Assembly (NCBI RefSeq): GCF_002238045.1
Contig: NZ_NBYO01000003.1
Coordinates: 248,001 to 312,000, forward strand
Direction of reading: 5' to 3'
Length of the DNA stretch: 64,000 bases
From: Notoacmeibacter marinus
Lineage (GTDB): Bacteria; Pseudomonadota; Alphaproteobacteria; Rhizobiales; Rhizobiaceae
The position numbers were made by a program, and so were the translations under genes. The notes under the pieces are model-generated. The model saw only the letters and a program-made list of their open reading frames with translations, was not told the origin of the DNA and did not search any database. Position 1 is the stretch's first letter. Each line of letters begins with the position of its first letter. Shown here in pieces: positions 26,721 through 37,366 of this stretch.

Positions 26721-26993
26721 TTACGACAGATTCTCGCGAAGAGCCCCAATCTCGTCAGCAACAGCCATGTCCGGTATCGTCAAGCCAGCGCGGCGATACC
26801 AGTAGTCGGCGTTCCATTCATCGCCCTCGATCCGATGCACGATCGCATGAATCCGATCGAACAGCGCATCGCCTTCATGCGCCTGGGCAATCTGGTGGGC
26901 GGCGTCCCATTCCGGCCCCATGGCATAGTCGCCTTCGTGAAGGAGCGTCAGCGCCTGCCGGGCAAGCGCCGCACGGTCCTTCTCGCTTACCAC
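26721..26993 (-). CDS. Small conserved hypothetical protein downstream of gatA
   Basis: A 90-aa acidic, soluble protein that I do not recognise. It has a helical composition with [24 protein letters not shown] and [18 protein letters not shown] stretches. The spacing of His and Asp/Glu recalls metal- or amide-binding helices, but no catalytic motif is certain. It starts with GTG at 26993, overlapping the gatA stop by 7 nt and preceded by GGAG, so it is translated with gatA as the last gene of the gatC-GNAT-gatA transcript. Confidence 0.75.
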   Translation of the reverse strand: MVSEKDRAALARQALTLLHEGDYAMGPEWDAAHQIAQAHEGDALFDRIHAIVHRIEGDEWNADYWYRRAGLTIPDMAVADEIGALRENLS

Positions 26994-28468
26994 CAGCGCT
27001 CCGGCGTGAAGCGGCCCGCCGCCTTCTCGATAACGCGACCCGCGGCAAATAATGTTTCCTCGTCGAAGGGCTTGCCGATCAGCTGCAGGCCAAGCGGCAG
27101 TTTCTGCGCGTTCAGGCCCGCCGGCACGGCGATGCCCGGCAGACCGGCCATGTTCACCGTCACGGTGAAGATGTCGTTCAGATACATCGCGACCGGATCG
27201 ACATGGCGCTCATTGTCGCCGATGGGAAAGGCCGCGCTTGGCGTCGCTGGTGTCAAAATCGCATCGACCCCCTCATCGAAGGCGGTCTCGAAATCGCGCT
27301 TGATGAGGGTGCGCACCTTCTGCGCGCGCAGATAATAGGCGTCGTAATAGCCGGCGGAGAGCACATAGGTGCCGATCATGATGCGGCGCTTGACCTCGTC
27401 GCCGAAGCCGGCGGCGCGGCTCTTTTCATACATGTCGGTGATGTCCTTGCCGGTCTCGCGCAGGCCGTAGCGGACGCCGTCATAGCGCGCGAGGTTGGAC
27501 GAGGCCTCGGCCGGGGCGACGATGTAATAGGCCGGCAGAGCATATTTGGTGTGCGGCAGCGAGATATCGCGGATCTCGGCGCCCGCATCCTTCATCATGG
27601 CGATGCCATCCTGCCAGAGCGATTCGATTTCATCGCTCATGCCGTCCATGCGGTATTCCTTCGGAATGCCGATGGTCAGGCCCTTGACGCCGCGCTCGAC
27701 CGCCGCCTCGAAATCCGGCACCGGCACGTCGGCCGATGTGCTGTCCTTCAGATCGAGGGACGCCATGGATTTCAGCATGATCGCCGCATCCTGCACGGTG
27801 CGCGTCACCGGGCCGGCTTGATCGAGCGAGGAAGCGAAGGCCACGACGCCCCAGCGCGAGCAACGGCCATAGGTCGGCTTGATCCCGACCGTGCCGGTGA
27901 ACGCGGCGGGCTGGCGGATCGAGCCGCCCGTGTCGGTCGCCGTCGCCGCGACGCAAAGACCGGCCGCCACCGCCGTCGCCGAGCCGCCGGACGAGCCGCC
28001 AGGCACCAGATCGGTCGTCGCACCTTCCGCCCGCCACGGGTTCTTGACGGGGCCATAGCCACTGGTCTCGTTGGACGAGCCCATGGCGAATTCGTCCATG
28101 TTCAGCTTGCCCAGCATAACCGCGCCATCCGCCCAGAGATTGGCCGTGACCGTGCTTTCATAGGGCGGGTGGAAGTCATCGAGAATGCGGCTGCAGGCCT
28201 GGGTGTGATCGCCTTCGGTGGCGAACAGATCCTTGATGCCAAGCGGCACGCCCTCCAGCGGACCGCCCTGCCCCTTCGCCAGCTTCTCGTCCGACGCTTT
28301 CGCCATGGTCCGCGCCTTGTCGTGGCCGATGGCGACATAGGCGTTCAGGGCGCTATTGGCGGCATCGATCGCACCGAGATAGGCGTTGGTGATCTCCGAG
28401 GAGGTGAACTCCTTGCCGGCAAGGCCGTCGCGCGCCTCGGCGAGGGTGAGTTCTGTGAGATCAGTCAT
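26987..28468 (-). CDS. gatA: Asp/Glu-tRNA amidotransferase subunit A
   Basis: GatA, the glutaminase of GatCAB, an amidase-signature enzyme making ammonia from glutamine. The protein is 493 aa. The Ser-cisSer-Lys triad is visible: Lys in [10 protein letters not shown], and the two serines in [17 protein letters not shown] and [11 protein letters not shown]. The start overlaps the preceding GNAT stop by 4 nt (ATGA). It is encoded with gatC upstream; gatB lies separately at 12534-14033. Confidence 0.97.
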   Translation of the reverse strand: MTDLTELTLAEARDGLAGKEFTSSEITNAYLGAIDAANSALNAYVAIGHDKARTMAKASDEKLAKGQGGPLEGVPLGIKDLFATEGDHTQACSRILDDFHPPYESTVTANLWADGAVMLGKLNMDEFAMGSSNETSGYGPVKNPWRAEGATTDLVPGGSSGGSATAVAAGLCVAATATDTGGSIRQPAAFTGTVGIKPTYGRCSRWGVVAFASSLDQAGPVTRTVQDAAIMLKSMASLDLKDSTSADVPVPDFEAAVERGVKGLTIGIPKEYRMDGMSDEIESLWQDGIAMMKDAGAEIRDISLPHTKYALPAYYIVAPAEASSNLARYDGVRYGLRETGKDITDMYEKSRAAGFGDEVKRRIMIGTYVLSAGYYDAYYLRAQKVRTLIKRDFETAFDEGVDAILTPATPSAAFPIGDNERHVDPVAMYLNDIFTVTVNMAGLPGIAVPAGLNAQKLPLGLQLIGKPFDEETLFAAGRVIEKAAGRFTPERWW

Positions 28469-28935
28469 GCGGAAAGAACCTTACGGTAGAAACGGTTATG
28501 GTCTGAGGACGGATAGTAGAGAACGACGCCGCATGGGGCAAAGCCGGCGCGTTCGTAAAGGTGCCAGGCAGGCGCGAACGCCGCCGAAGTACCGGTTTCC
28601 AGAACCAGTTCGGACAGGCCTAGCGATTCGGCCTTCGCAATGATGGCGGCAAGCACCGAAGCGCCGATACCCTTTCCGCGCTGCTCGGGCGCGGCCCACA
28701 TGCGCTTCACTTCACCGGTCTTCGCATCGTGCTGCTTGAGGCATCCCATACCGACCGGCGCACCCGTCTCATCGCGTACGATAAAGACGGTGCAGTCCGC
28801 GCCATCCATCTCTTCGGCAGTCATCTGAAACTGAAATTCCGGCGGATGAAGCGGCGCCATGGCCGCGTTTAGCGCTTCGACCATGGCTCGCACATCATCC
28901 TGCAGGGCTGTTTCCATGGTCACGGCAAAAGCCAA
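28465..28935 (-). CDS. GNAT-family N-acetyltransferase between gatC and gatA
   Basis: Acetyltransferase of up to 156 aa. The acetyl-CoA loop reads [16 protein letters not shown], followed by [22 protein letters not shown]. The substrate is unknown. The frame begins at TTG 28935; GTG 28923 and ATG 28917 are alternatives, none with an ideal ribosome site, so translation is probably coupled to gatC, which ends at 28940. Its 4-nt overlap with gatA places it inside the amidotransferase operon. Rhizobiales commonly keep a GNAT gene near gatA, but the reason is not known to me. Confidence 0.87.
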   Translation of the reverse strand: MAFAVTMETALQDDVRAMVEALNAAMAPLHPPEFQFQMTAEEMDGADCTVFIVRDETGAPVGMGCLKQHDAKTGEVKRMWAAPEQRGKGIGASVLAAIIAKAESLGLSELVLETGTSAAFAPAWHLYERAGFAPCGVVLYYPSSDHNRFYRKVLSA

Positions 28936-28939
28936 ATTC

Positions 28940-29227
28940 CTACTCCACCACCTTGGGCACCAGGAAGAAATGGTCCTCGGTCGCCGGCGCGTTCTTCACA
29001 ATATCGTCGGCCTTGCCGCCATCGGTCACTTCATCGTCGCGCAGGCGCATCGCCATCGGACGGACGGACGTCATCGGCTCGACCCCCTCCACATCCACTT
29101 CGGACAATTGCTCGACGAAACCGAGGATGGCGTTCAGTTCGCTCGTCATCCGCTCGGCCTCGCCCTCCTTCAGGGCGATGCGCGACAGATGGGCCACGCG
29201 GTGGACGGTGTCGGTATCGACGCTCAT
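28940..29227 (-). CDS. gatC: Asp/Glu-tRNA amidotransferase subunit C
   Basis: GatC, the small belt-like subunit that wraps GatA and GatB and stabilises the complex. The 95 aa are the usual length. Typical stretches are [17 protein letters not shown] near the N-terminus, [14 protein letters not shown], and the C-terminal [22 protein letters not shown]. It is the first gene of the gatC-GNAT-gatA-small hypothetical operon. Confidence 0.96.
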   Translation of the reverse strand: MSVDTDTVHRVAHLSRIALKEGEAERMTSELNAILGFVEQLSEVDVEGVEPMTSVRPMAMRLRDDEVTDGGKADDIVKNAPATEDHFFLVPKVVE

Positions 29228-29353
29228 GGCAAACTCCGGACTGACGGATGGGCGCGGCCCTTCATCGGACCGCTCTCTTCGCGCCCGCTATAGCGAGGCG
29301 CTATCGGCGGTGCAACACGGCCGGACGCGATGGCGCAAACCTACCCACCCCGA

Positions 29354-30064
29354 TCAGATGTCCACCACCTCGCCTATCTGCGGCACAACCATTTCGACTC
29401 CCGAACCTTCCAGTTCCCGACCGAAATCCTCGGCCGTGCCGCTCAGGAATTCGAACGAGCCGTAATGGCTCGGCACCACCTTGTCGAAATTGAAATATTT
29501 GCGGCAAGCCATGGCCGCCAGTTTCGGACCCATGGTCAGTCGGTCGCCGATGCAGACGACGCCGATCTTCGGCTTATGCACTTCCTCGATCAGCGCCATG
29601 TCGGAAAAGATGCCGGTATCGCCGGAGAAATAGATTGTGTCGTCGCCCTCGGTCGCCGGTTCGACCACCAGCCCGGTCGGATTGCCCAGATAGATAGTCT
29701 TGCCATCGCGGAAGGTCGAACTGGAATGCAGCGCCGGCCAGCAGGTGACGGAGAAAGCGTCGAAGCGCACGGTGCCGCCATGATTGATCGGGCTGCCCTG
29801 ATTCTCGGGCAGACCCTCGGCGGTCAGAAACTGGATGATCTCGTAGGGCGCGACGACGATTGCCCCGGTCTTTTGCGCCATCTTCACCGTCACGCCGATG
29901 TGGTCGTCATGACCGTGGGTCAGAAGGATATGGGTGATGCCTTCGGCCGGCTCTTCCCAGCCGCCATCCCAGACAGGATTGCCCTCCAGAAAGGGATCAA
30001 TGAAAATTCCGGCGTTGCTGGTATCGAGGCGAAAGGTTGCATGACCGTACCAAGTCAGCTTCAT
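29354..30064 (-). CDS. UPF0173-family metal-dependent hydrolase
   Basis: Metallo-beta-lactamase-fold hydrolase of 236 aa. The Zn-binding motif HxHxDH is visible as LLTHGHDDHIG, with a further histidine in SPINHGG, an Asp in YFSGDTGIF and a final His in VPSHYGSF. Substrate unknown. The ATG at 30064 starts directly at the conserved MKLTWYGHATFRL and has GAGGAG 8 nt upstream; a long upstream extension of the frame overlaps ruvX antisense and is rejected. Divergent from ruvX with 73 nt between. Confidence 0.93.
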   Translation of the reverse strand: MKLTWYGHATFRLDTSNAGIFIDPFLEGNPVWDGGWEEPAEGITHILLTHGHDDHIGVTVKMAQKTGAIVVAPYEIIQFLTAEGLPENQGSPINHGGTVRFDAFSVTCWPALHSSSTFRDGKTIYLGNPTGLVVEPATEGDDTIYFSGDTGIFSDMALIEEVHKPKIGVVCIGDRLTMGPKLAAMACRKYFNFDKVVPSHYGSFEFLSGTAEDFGRELEGSGVEMVVPQIGEVVDI

Positions 30065-30137
30065 GGCGAATCTCCTCATCTGTTCCAGCCGTTGAGAATA
30101 GGTCGCGGCGGATTGGCGAAAAGAACAGGATCGGTGC

Positions 30138-30614
30138 ATGGACAACGCCATTTCAATCGAAGCCATGTCAGAGCGGCTTGCCAACGGCAAGATTCTGGCC
30201 GGCCTCGATCTGGGTGAGAAGACGATCGGTCTGGCCGTTTCCGACCGGGCTCTCTCTTTCTCCCATGCCCGGCCGGTGATCGCCCGTAAAAAGTTCAGCC
30301 AGGATGCAGAGGCACTGCTCGCCGCCCTCGCCAGCGATCCGCTTGCCGGCTTCGTCATCGGTCTGCCGAACAATCTGGATGGATCGGCGGGCCCGCGTGT
30401 GCAGGCGACGCGCGCCTTCGTGCGCAACATGACGCGGTTCACGGAACTGCCGTTCGTCTTCTGGGACGAGCGTCTTTCCACGGTCGCCGTCGAGCGGACG
30501 ATGATCGAAGCGGACGTTTCAAGGGCCAAACGCGCCGCGAAAATCGATTCGGCGGCGGCCGCCTTTATTCTACAGGGCGCGCTCGACCGGATCGCCCTGT
30601 TGCGGCAGAGCTAG
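30138..30614 (+). CDS. ruvX: RuvX/YqgF-family putative pre-16S rRNA nuclease
   Basis: RNase H-fold nuclease of 158 aa, in E. coli linked to 16S rRNA 5' maturation and long called a Holliday junction resolvase. The first strand carries the catalytic Asp in [33 protein letters not shown] and [15 protein letters not shown] follow, and the last conserved Asp lies in [12 protein letters not shown]. The ATG at 30138 has AGGA at 8 nt. The 3' end overlaps the convergent DUF6105 gene by 45 nt. Confidence 0.94.
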   Translation: MDNAISIEAMSERLANGKILAGLDLGEKTIGLAVSDRALSFSHARPVIARKKFSQDAEALLAALASDPLAGFVIGLPNNLDGSAGPRVQATRAFVRNMTRFTELPFVFWDERLSTVAVERTMIEADVSRAKRAAKIDSAAAAFILQGALDRIALLRQS

Positions 30615-30950
30615 ACTGGCTGCAGTTGGCTCGCTGGCCGGCAGATCGACCTGTGCGGCCAGGCGGAGGCGTCGCCTTTCGTTCCACCAGGCGCGGATCC
30701 GTTTGCGGCGACGGAAAGCCACAATGCAAAGAACCACTGCGGCATCCCAGATGACTGCCCGGATCAGAAGAGCCGGTATGATATCAGGATCGAGACCCAG
30801 CAGATTGGCGTAGGTCTGCATGACAAGGTCGTGCATCTGCCGGGACAAATAGATGCTGCCGAAATTGACGTCGTTGGCAGACAAAACGAACCAGCTCGTA
30901 TAGAGCGCCAGGGGCACGACCCAGAAGATAAGGGCGACGCGGGTAATCAC
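30570..30950 (-). CDS. DUF6105 family membrane protein
   Basis: Small inner-membrane protein of 126 aa with two hydrophobic segments (about residues 5-24 and 60-79) and an Arg-rich cytoplasmic tail ([19 protein letters not shown]). The stretch [18 protein letters not shown] is typical of this Rhizobiales family. Function unknown. It starts with GTG sharing one base with the stop of the upstream membrane protein gene (TAGTG). Its 3' 45 nt overlap ruvX on the opposite strand. Confidence 0.8.
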   Translation of the reverse strand: MITRVALIFWVVPLALYTSWFVLSANDVNFGSIYLSRQMHDLVMQTYANLLGLDPDIIPALLIRAVIWDAAVVLCIVAFRRRKRIRAWWNERRRLRLAAQVDLPASEPTAASLALPQQGDPVERAL

Positions 30951-31429
30951 TATCGCTTACCTTCGCGCCTGTCCGAACGCGCGGCATTCGCCAAGGCAAC
31001 CAAATGGCTGGCCTGACGGGCCGGCAGTGTCGCTGGGGATGCTTCCTCGCCATCGGGTATGGATTTGTCGACCAACAGGAACGATGCGATCAAACCGGAG
31101 GCGGCGATGCAGCCGTCGACAATTGCGCAGAAGCCATGATCCGCCAGATGCGTGAGCATGACCGCGCCGATGACGACGAGCGCGAAGGCGAAAACCATTT
31201 GATAGGGCGGCAAATCCGAGGCCGTGCAATCATGCGCCGGTAACGTTGCGGTCGTCATGGCCACCCAGCCAAAGCCAAGCGCTGCCGCCCCGGCGATGGC
31301 CGGCAAAAGCAGCGCCGACCAGACGGTCGGATTGCCAGTGCTTTCGTCCGCCATGATCGCCATCAGTCCTGCCGCGGCAAACGCCACCATCCAGAACAGG
31401 CAGGTAAGAACCGGCATGAGCCGCGCCAT
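30950..31429 (-). CDS. Hypothetical polytopic membrane protein
   Basis: A 159-aa protein with about four hydrophobic segments (roughly residues 5-27, 37-57, 74-92 and 97-117) and a soluble Ala/Arg-rich C-terminus. I do not recognise a family. The ATG at 31429 begins at the first membrane segment; upstream in-frame codons do not look coding. Translationally coupled to DUF6105 downstream (1-nt overlap). TTAAC-type motifs lie in the short region upstream. Confidence 0.7.
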   Translation of the reverse strand: MARLMPVLTCLFWMVAFAAAGLMAIMADESTGNPTVWSALLLPAIAGAAALGFGWVAMTTATLPAHDCTASDLPPYQMVFAFALVVIGAVMLTHLADHGFCAIVDGCIAASGLIASFLLVDKSIPDGEEASPATLPARQASHLVALANAARSDRREGKR

Positions 31430-31533
31430 GAAACACCCCGTATTAACGATTTGTAAACTGTATCGGGCGGTCCGGTCTGTCCATGCAATCTCCTGCTTAA
31501 GGTTAACAGCGCGGCCAGCTGTCCACATGCCGC

Positions 31534-33159
31534 TCAGGCATCGGCAGGATAGAGCGTCTGGAGGATCGTCGCCGGCTCGTAACGCGCATCGAGCGTGCCG
31601 TAGGTACTGCGCCATGCGCCGCCAAGCCGACTCTCGGCAAAGGCGTCCGCAATGCGTCCAGCGCCGAGGCGCCGCAGTTCCGCCGCAGCGGCTGCCAGTG
31701 CCAGTTGCTCCGTCAGAAAGCGGGCGCTGCCTTCATCGGTAAGGGCCACCTCGGCGGCGGCCCGCAGAACGCCGACGGTCGAATCGGCCGAACGGCCAAG
31801 GTCGTGGTGCAAATCCTCGAGGATCGTATCCAGAGCTTGTGGGGACCGTTTCAGCACACGCAGAAGATCCAGCGCCATCACATTGCCCGATCCCTCCCAG
31901 ATCGCGTTGACGGGCGCTTCCCGATAGTGGCGCGCCATGGGAAAGGTCTCGCAATAGCCGTCGCCACCGAGGCATTCCATCGCTTCGTATGTCAGCGCTG
32001 GTGTGATCTTGCAGACCCAGTATTTGACGACCGGGGTCATCAGCCGCAGCCAGGCAGCCTGCGTGTCGTCATCAGCCGCCTCGTCGAAAGCGCGGGCGAG
32101 CCGGAACGCCAACGCCGTCGCCGCAGCGACGTCCAGCGCCATATCGGCCAGGACGCGCTTCATCAGCGGTTGATCATAGAGTTTTTCGCCGAACACCTCG
32201 CGATGGCGGCAATGATGGATGGCTTCGGCCAGCGCGCCGCGCATCAGGCCGGCGGATGCGAGGGCACAGTCCAGCCGGGTCAGGCCCACCATGTCCATAA
32301 TGGTCCCGATGCCCCTGCCGGGCTCACCGAGAAGCTGACCGATCGTGCCATCGAAGCGCACCTCCGACGATGCGTTCGAGCGATTGCCGAGCTTGTCCTT
32401 CAGTCGCTGGAGGTGCAGGCCATTGCTCTGCCCGTCTCCGCGAATGCGCTGGATGAGGAAGCAGCTCGGGCCAGCCTCCGTTTGAGCGAGCACCAGAAAG
32501 CCGTCGCTCATCGGTGCTGAGAAGAACCATTTCTCGCCGTCGATCCGCCAGTAGCCGCCGCCGATTTCCGTGGCCTCGGTGCTGTTGGTCCGCAGATCGG
32601 TTCCGCCCTGGCGCTCCGTCATGCCCATACCGAGCGTCAAACCAGCTTTCCGCGAAGGCGGCCGGTGGCTGGGATCGTATTTTCGGCTGACGATGCGCGG
32701 CCGCCAATCTTCGAAAAGACCTTCCTCGCTGGCGATGGAGGCAAGCGACGCATTGGTCATCGTGATGGGGCACAGATGGCCGCATTCGAGCTGAGCCATG
32801 AGATAAAATTTCGCCGCCCGCATGGTCGCGCGCTGGCCCGCTTCATCGTCGCCCCCTTCCCAGAAAGAGCCGTGCAGGCCTTCCGCGACAGAGCGACGCA
32901 TAAGCGCGTGATAGGCGGGATGGAACTCCACCCGGTCGAGGCGTTCGCCGTGCCGGTCATGGGTCTGAAGCGTCGGCGGCATCTGGTTGGCCAATCGCGC
33001 CATATCGAGCGCATCGGGCGCCAGAACGTAGGAGCCGAGCGAATCGAGACCGTCGCACACGTGTGCCGGGAACGGATCGGTGAGCTGCACCAGTAGCGGA
33101 TCGCGCCGCCAGGCGTTTGCGCCGGCAAGAGGCGGTGTGCGGTTGAAATCGCTGACCAT
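31534..33159 (-). CDS. aidB: AidB-family acyl-CoA dehydrogenase
   Basis: Flavoprotein of about 541 aa in the AidB branch of acyl-CoA dehydrogenases, whose E. coli member is induced by alkylating agents, binds DNA and has weak isovaleryl-CoA dehydrogenase activity. Close matches to AidB include [50 protein letters not shown] and [18 protein letters not shown]. The ATG at 33159 fits the family's N-terminus; an ATG at 33225 would add 22 residues. Divergent from pyrB. Whether it acts in alkylation defence or in acyl-CoA turnover here is open. Confidence 0.92.
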   Translation of the reverse strand: MVSDFNRTPPLAGANAWRRDPLLVQLTDPFPAHVCDGLDSLGSYVLAPDALDMARLANQMPPTLQTHDRHGERLDRVEFHPAYHALMRRSVAEGLHGSFWEGGDDEAGQRATMRAAKFYLMAQLECGHLCPITMTNASLASIASEEGLFEDWRPRIVSRKYDPSHRPPSRKAGLTLGMGMTERQGGTDLRTNSTEATEIGGGYWRIDGEKWFFSAPMSDGFLVLAQTEAGPSCFLIQRIRGDGQSNGLHLQRLKDKLGNRSNASSEVRFDGTIGQLLGEPGRGIGTIMDMVGLTRLDCALASAGLMRGALAEAIHHCRHREVFGEKLYDQPLMKRVLADMALDVAAATALAFRLARAFDEAADDDTQAAWLRLMTPVVKYWVCKITPALTYEAMECLGGDGYCETFPMARHYREAPVNAIWEGSGNVMALDLLRVLKRSPQALDTILEDLHHDLGRSADSTVGVLRAAAEVALTDEGSARFLTEQLALAAAAAELRRLGAGRIADAFAESRLGGAWRSTYGTLDARYEPATILQTLYPADA

Positions 33160-33309
33160 GATGGGCGTGTCCTTCTGCCAATCGGCGAATCGGGTCCATT
33201 CTATCGTGTCTTCAGCATGTTTCATGAGCCGACGGCCACCGTAATCGCTTGTGGCTGGGCGAGGATGAACGCTTGCGACCCGGAAGTCGCCCCGCTATCA
33301 GACACAGCC

Positions 33310-34266
33310 ATGGTGGTCGGCCCGCACTCCTTTTCATCGCGTCATCTGCTCGGCATTCGTAATCTTTCCGAGCAGGATATCGAATTTCTGCTGAACCGGG
33401 CTGAGAAAGCGGTCGAAGTTTCGCGCCGGCCGGACAAGAAAACGTCATCGCTCCGTGGGCGCACCCAGATCAACCTGTTCTTCGAAGCATCGACGCGAAC
33501 CCAGGCCTCGTTCGAGCTGGCCGGAAAGCGTCTCGGCGCCGATGTGATGAATATGAGCGTCGCCGCGTCCTCGGTGAAGAAGGGCGAAACGCTGATCGAC
33601 ACCGCCATGACGCTGAATGCCATGCGGCCGGACATTCTGGTGATCCGCCACGGCAGCTCGGGCGCGGCGGACCTCTTGGCGCAGAAGGTCGACTGCGCGG
33701 TCGTCAATGCCGGCGACGGCCAGCATGAGCACCCGACCCAGGCGCTGCTCGACGCGCTGACGATCCGCCGGCACAAGGGCAGATTGCAAGGCCTGACCGT
33801 CGCCATCTGCGGCGATGTGCTCCACAGCCGCGTGGCGCGGTCCGACATCTTTCTTCTCGGCAAAATGGGTGCCCGCATCCGCCTTGTCGGCCCATCGACG
33901 CTCATGCCGGCCGGGGTCGAGGAATTCGGCGTCGAAGTCTTTCACCGGTTGGAAGACGGGATCGCCAATGCCGATGTCGTTATGATGCTGCGTCTGCAGC
34001 GCGAGCGCATGGCGGGCGCCTTCGTGCCGAGCGAGCGCGAATATTTCCGCTATTTCGGCCTCGACACCAAGAAGCTCGCGTTTGCCAAGGACGACGCCAT
34101 CGTCATGCATCCCGGCCCGATGAATCGCGGCGTTGAGATCGCCAGCCTGATGGCGGACGCCCCCCAGAGCGTGATCGAGGAACAGGTCGAGATGGGCGTG
34201 GCGGTACGCATGGCCGTCCTCGAACTCCTTGCCGCCCCTTCCCACAATGAAGAGGGTGCGACATGA
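33310..34266 (+). CDS. pyrB: Aspartate carbamoyltransferase catalytic subunit
   Basis: Condenses carbamoyl phosphate with aspartate in pyrimidine synthesis. The protein is 318 aa. The carbamoyl-phosphate loop [20 protein letters not shown], the HPTQALLD loop and the C-terminal [11 protein letters not shown] are all intact. The ATG at 33310 starts immediately before the conserved [12 protein letters not shown], though without a strong ribosome site. The stop overlaps the next start by 4 nt (ATGA), so it is coupled to the dihydroorotase-like gene. Confidence 0.97.
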   Translation: MVVGPHSFSSRHLLGIRNLSEQDIEFLLNRAEKAVEVSRRPDKKTSSLRGRTQINLFFEASTRTQASFELAGKRLGADVMNMSVAASSVKKGETLIDTAMTLNAMRPDILVIRHGSSGAADLLAQKVDCAVVNAGDGQHEHPTQALLDALTIRRHKGRLQGLTVAICGDVLHSRVARSDIFLLGKMGARIRLVGPSTLMPAGVEEFGVEVFHRLEDGIANADVVMMLRLQRERMAGAFVPSEREYFRYFGLDTKKLAFAKDDAIVMHPGPMNRGVEIASLMADAPQSVIEEQVEMGVAVRMAVLELLAAPSHNEEGAT

Positions 34267-35555
34267 GCGCCCTTCTTCTGACCCGCGGCCGGGTGGTCGA
34301 TCCATCACGCGGAATCGACGCAATGGGCGCGGTGCTGATCGAAGGTGATAATATCGTCGCGGCCGGCCCCGACGTTCTCAACCAGGGCGCGCCGGAGGGT
34401 GCGGAGATTGTCGAATGCAGGGGACATATCATCGCGCCGGGATTGGTCGACGGCCGCGTTTTCATCGGCGAGCCAGGCTACGAATATCGCGAAACGATCC
34501 GCTCCGCTTCCGAAGCAGCGGCGGCAGGCGGCGTTACTTCGCTCGTCATGATGCCCGATACCAGCCCGGTCATGGATGAGCCATCGCTGGTGGAGTATGT
34601 GCTGCGTACCGCACGCGCCACATCTCGCGTCCGCATCCATCCGTCCGCCGCCATTACCAGAGGTTTGCGCGGTCAGGAGATGACCGAATTCGGCCTTCTG
34701 CGCGAAGCGGGAGCCGTTGCTTTCACCGACGGTCGCAACACGCTCGACAACCCGGTCGTAATGCGTCGCGCCATGAGTTACGCGCGCGATTTCGACTCGC
34801 TGATCGTTTCGGAAACGCAGGACCGAGCGCTTGCCGCTGGCGGCGTCATGAACGAAGGCAAACTGGCCACGCTGATGGGCCTGCCCGGCATTCCGCGCGA
34901 GGCCGAACTCATTCCACTGCAGCGCGACCTGGCGCTGGCGGGCCTGACCGGCGCGCGTTATCATGCCGCCAAGATCTCCTGCATGATGAGCGCCGATGCG
35001 GTGCGCCGAGCCAAGGACAACGGCCAGAAAGTGACCGCTGGCGTCTCGATCAATCATCTGTCATTGAACGAGAACGACGTTCAGGGCTACCGCACCTTCT
35101 ACCGGCTTTCGCCGCCCCTGCGCGACGAGCTGGACCGCCACGCGATGGCCAATGCGATCGCCGACGGCACCATCGATATTGTGGTCTCCAGCCACGATCC
35201 GCAGGACGTCGATACGAAGCGTCTGCCATTCGCCGAAGCCGCGCCCGGCGCGATCGGCCTGGAAACACTTCTGGCGGCCCTTCTGCGCCGCGTTCATGAC
35301 GGCACGCTCACCCTGATGCGCGCCATCGAAGTGGTGACGAGCGCGCCAGCAAGTCTGTTCGGCCTGCCCTATGGCACGCTGAAGCCGGGTGCCAAGGCCG
35401 ATATCGCCGTCATCGACCTTGACGCGCCCTGGGAGGTCTCGGACAAGGATTTGCGCTCGCATTCGCGCAATAGCTGTTTTGAGAATGCAAAGATGAGCGG
35501 GCGGGTTGTCAGAACCATCGTATCGGGGAAGACCGTCTTCGAACTGAACAAGTAG
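34263..35555 (+). CDS. pyrC: Dihydroorotase-like protein lacking metal ligands (PyrC')
   Basis: Amidohydrolase-fold protein of 430 aa homologous to class I dihydroorotases. The usual HxH metal motif (DxHVHLREPG) is replaced by [10 protein letters not shown], and other ligand regions are altered: VSETQDRAL where active enzymes have a His-containing loop, and [12 protein letters not shown] at the C-terminal end. The carboxylated-lysine region reads [11 protein letters not shown]. The coupled pyrB strongly suggests it forms a structural complex with aspartate carbamoyltransferase, as in Pseudomonas-type pyrBC'. A separate active dihydroorotase should be encoded elsewhere. Databases usually call such proteins PyrC, which is misleading about activity. 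Confidence 0.9.
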   Translation: MSALLLTRGRVVDPSRGIDAMGAVLIEGDNIVAAGPDVLNQGAPEGAEIVECRGHIIAPGLVDGRVFIGEPGYEYRETIRSASEAAAAGGVTSLVMMPDTSPVMDEPSLVEYVLRTARATSRVRIHPSAAITRGLRGQEMTEFGLLREAGAVAFTDGRNTLDNPVVMRRAMSYARDFDSLIVSETQDRALAAGGVMNEGKLATLMGLPGIPREAELIPLQRDLALAGLTGARYHAAKISCMMSADAVRRAKDNGQKVTAGVSINHLSLNENDVQGYRTFYRLSPPLRDELDRHAMANAIADGTIDIVVSSHDPQDVDTKRLPFAEAAPGAIGLETLLAALLRRVHDGTLTLMRAIEVVTSAPASLFGLPYGTLKPGAKADIAVIDLDAPWEVSDKDLRSHSRNSCFENAKMSGRVVRTIVSGKTVFELNK

Positions 35556-35580
35556 TCGGCAGGAAGGAGGGAGGGTCAAG

Positions 35581-36216
35581 ATGGAACTATCGGTCGAGAC
35601 GCTGGCGATGACCCTTTTGGCCCTGGCCGGCGGCTATCTCTGCGGGTCGGTGCCATTCGGTCTCCTTTTTACCCGGATGGCGGGGCTCGGCGATATTCGC
35701 GCCATCGGTTCGGGCAATATCGGCATGACCAATGTCCTTCGGACCGGCAATAAGGGCCTCGCGGCGCTGACCCTTCTGGCCGACGCGCTGAAGGGCACCC
35801 TGCCCGTCCTCCTCGCGCTCTGGTGGGGCCGCCAAAACGCCATGGGGCCTTACCCGGCCATGGGCGCCGGGCTCGGCGCGTTTCTCGGCCATCTCTATCC
35901 GGTCTGGCTCGGATTCAAGGGCGGCAAGGGCGTTGCGACCTATCTGGGCGTTCTGCTGGGACTGGCCTGGCCAGGCTTTCTCGTCTTTGTCGCAGCATGG
36001 GTCGGCTGCGCGGTCGTTACACGTATTTCCTCCCTCTCCGCGCTGATCGCCACGCTGGCCGTGCCCATCGTTCTTCTTCTTTTCGGTTACGGGCCGATCG
36101 CGTGGTTCTTTCTTCTGATGAGCCTCATCGTTTACGCCAAGCATCACGCCAATATCCGCCGCCTACTGGACGGCACCGAACCGCGTATGGGGCAGAAGCG
36201 TGAAGCGGCGGGTTGA
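35581..36216 (+). CDS. plsY: Acyl-phosphate:glycerol-3-phosphate acyltransferase
   Basis: Integral membrane enzyme making lysophosphatidic acid from acyl-phosphate and glycerol-3-phosphate. The protein is 211 aa with about five to seven hydrophobic segments. The three family motifs are present: GSVPFGLL with [12 protein letters not shown], the [15 protein letters not shown] phosphate-binding loop, and the C-terminal region ending with [17 protein letters not shown] strong Shine-Dalgarno (AGGAGGGAGGG) precedes ATG 35581. The 3' end overlaps dprA by 17 nt. Confidence 0.96.
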   Translation: MELSVETLAMTLLALAGGYLCGSVPFGLLFTRMAGLGDIRAIGSGNIGMTNVLRTGNKGLAALTLLADALKGTLPVLLALWWGRQNAMGPYPAMGAGLGAFLGHLYPVWLGFKGGKGVATYLGVLLGLAWPGFLVFVAAWVGCAVVTRISSLSALIATLAVPIVLLLFGYGPIAWFFLLMSLIVYAKHHANIRRLLDGTEPRMGQKREAAG

Positions 36217-37345
36217 GGAGGCTTCCAGGGAACGACCGCGCCTTTCGGCCCGGCAGCGGTTTGCCTGGCTGCGCCTGATCCGCAGCGAGAATGTCGGTCC
36301 AGCGAGTTTCCGCGCCCTGATCAACCGATACGGCTCGGCGGAGCTGGCCCTTGCGGCCCTGCCTGAACTGGCGGCACGTGGCGGCGCGAAGAAACTGCCG
36401 CGCATTGCCGATGAGAGCGAGGTTCAACGCGAACTGGAGACCGCGGAACGGCTCGGCTTCCGCTTTGTCGCCATTGGCGAGCCGGACTATCCCTTCATTC
36501 TCTCACGCACGGAATTGCCGCCGCCCATTCTGTGCCTTTCGGGCTCCGCCAAGGTTTTCGAAACGTCGCTGGTCGGGATTGTCGGTGCGCGAAACGCCTC
36601 GATCACCGGAACCAAGATGGCGCGCAAGATCGCTGCCGAACTCGGCGAAGCCGGCTATGGCACGGTCTCCGGACTGGCGCGCGGGATCGACGCCGCCGCG
36701 CACCAGGCCGCTCTACCCTTCGGCACGGTCGCGGTTCTCGCTGGCGGACTGGATCAGCCCTATCCGCAGGAGAATATCCCGCTCATGGAGGCGATCGTCG
36801 AACAGTGCGGCGCAATCGTCAGCGAAATGCCCCTTGGATGGCGGGCAACGGCACGCGATTTCCCGCGGCGCAACCGAATCGTCGCCGCACTCGGCCTCGG
36901 CCTCGTTGTCATCGAAGCGGCAAAAAGGTCCGGCTCGCTGATTTCGGCGCGGCTGGCCGGCGAACTCGGACGCGACGTCTTCGCCGTGCCCGGCTCCCCG
37001 CTCGACCCGCGAAGCGAGGGCAGCAACAGGTTGATCCGCGAGGGTGCGACGCTGGTCACGTGCGCGGCTGACATCGTCGAGGATCTTAGACCCCAACAAA
37101 GCGTTCTGGACAGCGATTCCTCGCTCGCGGCAGACGAGCCGGAACAACCTGCATATGAGCCGAATGAGGACGAGCGCGAGCGGATTATCGATGTGCTGGA
37201 CTTTTCGCCCGTCGAGATCGACGAACTCATTCGCCATACGGGTTTGCCCGCTTCAGCAGTGCTGGCAAACCTACTGGAACTCGACCTTGCCGGCCGTATT
37301 CAACGGCTACCTGGGAATCGCGTTCAACGCCTGCCGGACGAATAG
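36200..37345 (+). CDS. dprA: DNA-processing protein DprA
   Basis: Loads RecA onto incoming single-stranded DNA during natural transformation. The protein is 381 aa. A SAM/HhH-like N-terminus ([18 protein letters not shown]) is followed by the Rossmann-like DprA core ([72 protein letters not shown]) and a C-terminal winged helix ([20 protein letters not shown]). The start is GTG at 36200, 17 nt inside plsY. Most Rhizobiales carry dprA without proven competence, so the role here is uncertain. Confidence 0.95.
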   Translation: MKRRVEEASRERPRLSARQRFAWLRLIRSENVGPASFRALINRYGSAELALAALPELAARGGAKKLPRIADESEVQRELETAERLGFRFVAIGEPDYPFILSRTELPPPILCLSGSAKVFETSLVGIVGARNASITGTKMARKIAAELGEAGYGTVSGLARGIDAAAHQAALPFGTVAVLAGGLDQPYPQENIPLMEAIVEQCGAIVSEMPLGWRATARDFPRRNRIVAALGLGLVVIEAAKRSGSLISARLAGELGRDVFAVPGSPLDPRSEGSNRLIREGATLVTCAADIVEDLRPQQSVLDSDSSLAADEPEQPAYEPNEDERERIIDVLDFSPVEIDELIRHTGLPASAVLANLLELDLAGRIQRLPGNRVQRLPDE

Positions 37346-37366
37346 GCGCCAATCGTTGACCACGCG

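Noticed and set aside
27203-28489. A 428-codon His/Arg/Gly-rich open frame opposite gatA.
   Set aside because: Composition is that of a reversed Ala/Gly-rich gene; gatA motifs on the other strand are complete.
30065-30529. A 155-codon upstream extension of the UPF0173 hydrolase frame.
   Set aside because: It is the antisense of ruvX; the ATG at 30064 has a perfect ribosome site and starts the conserved protein.
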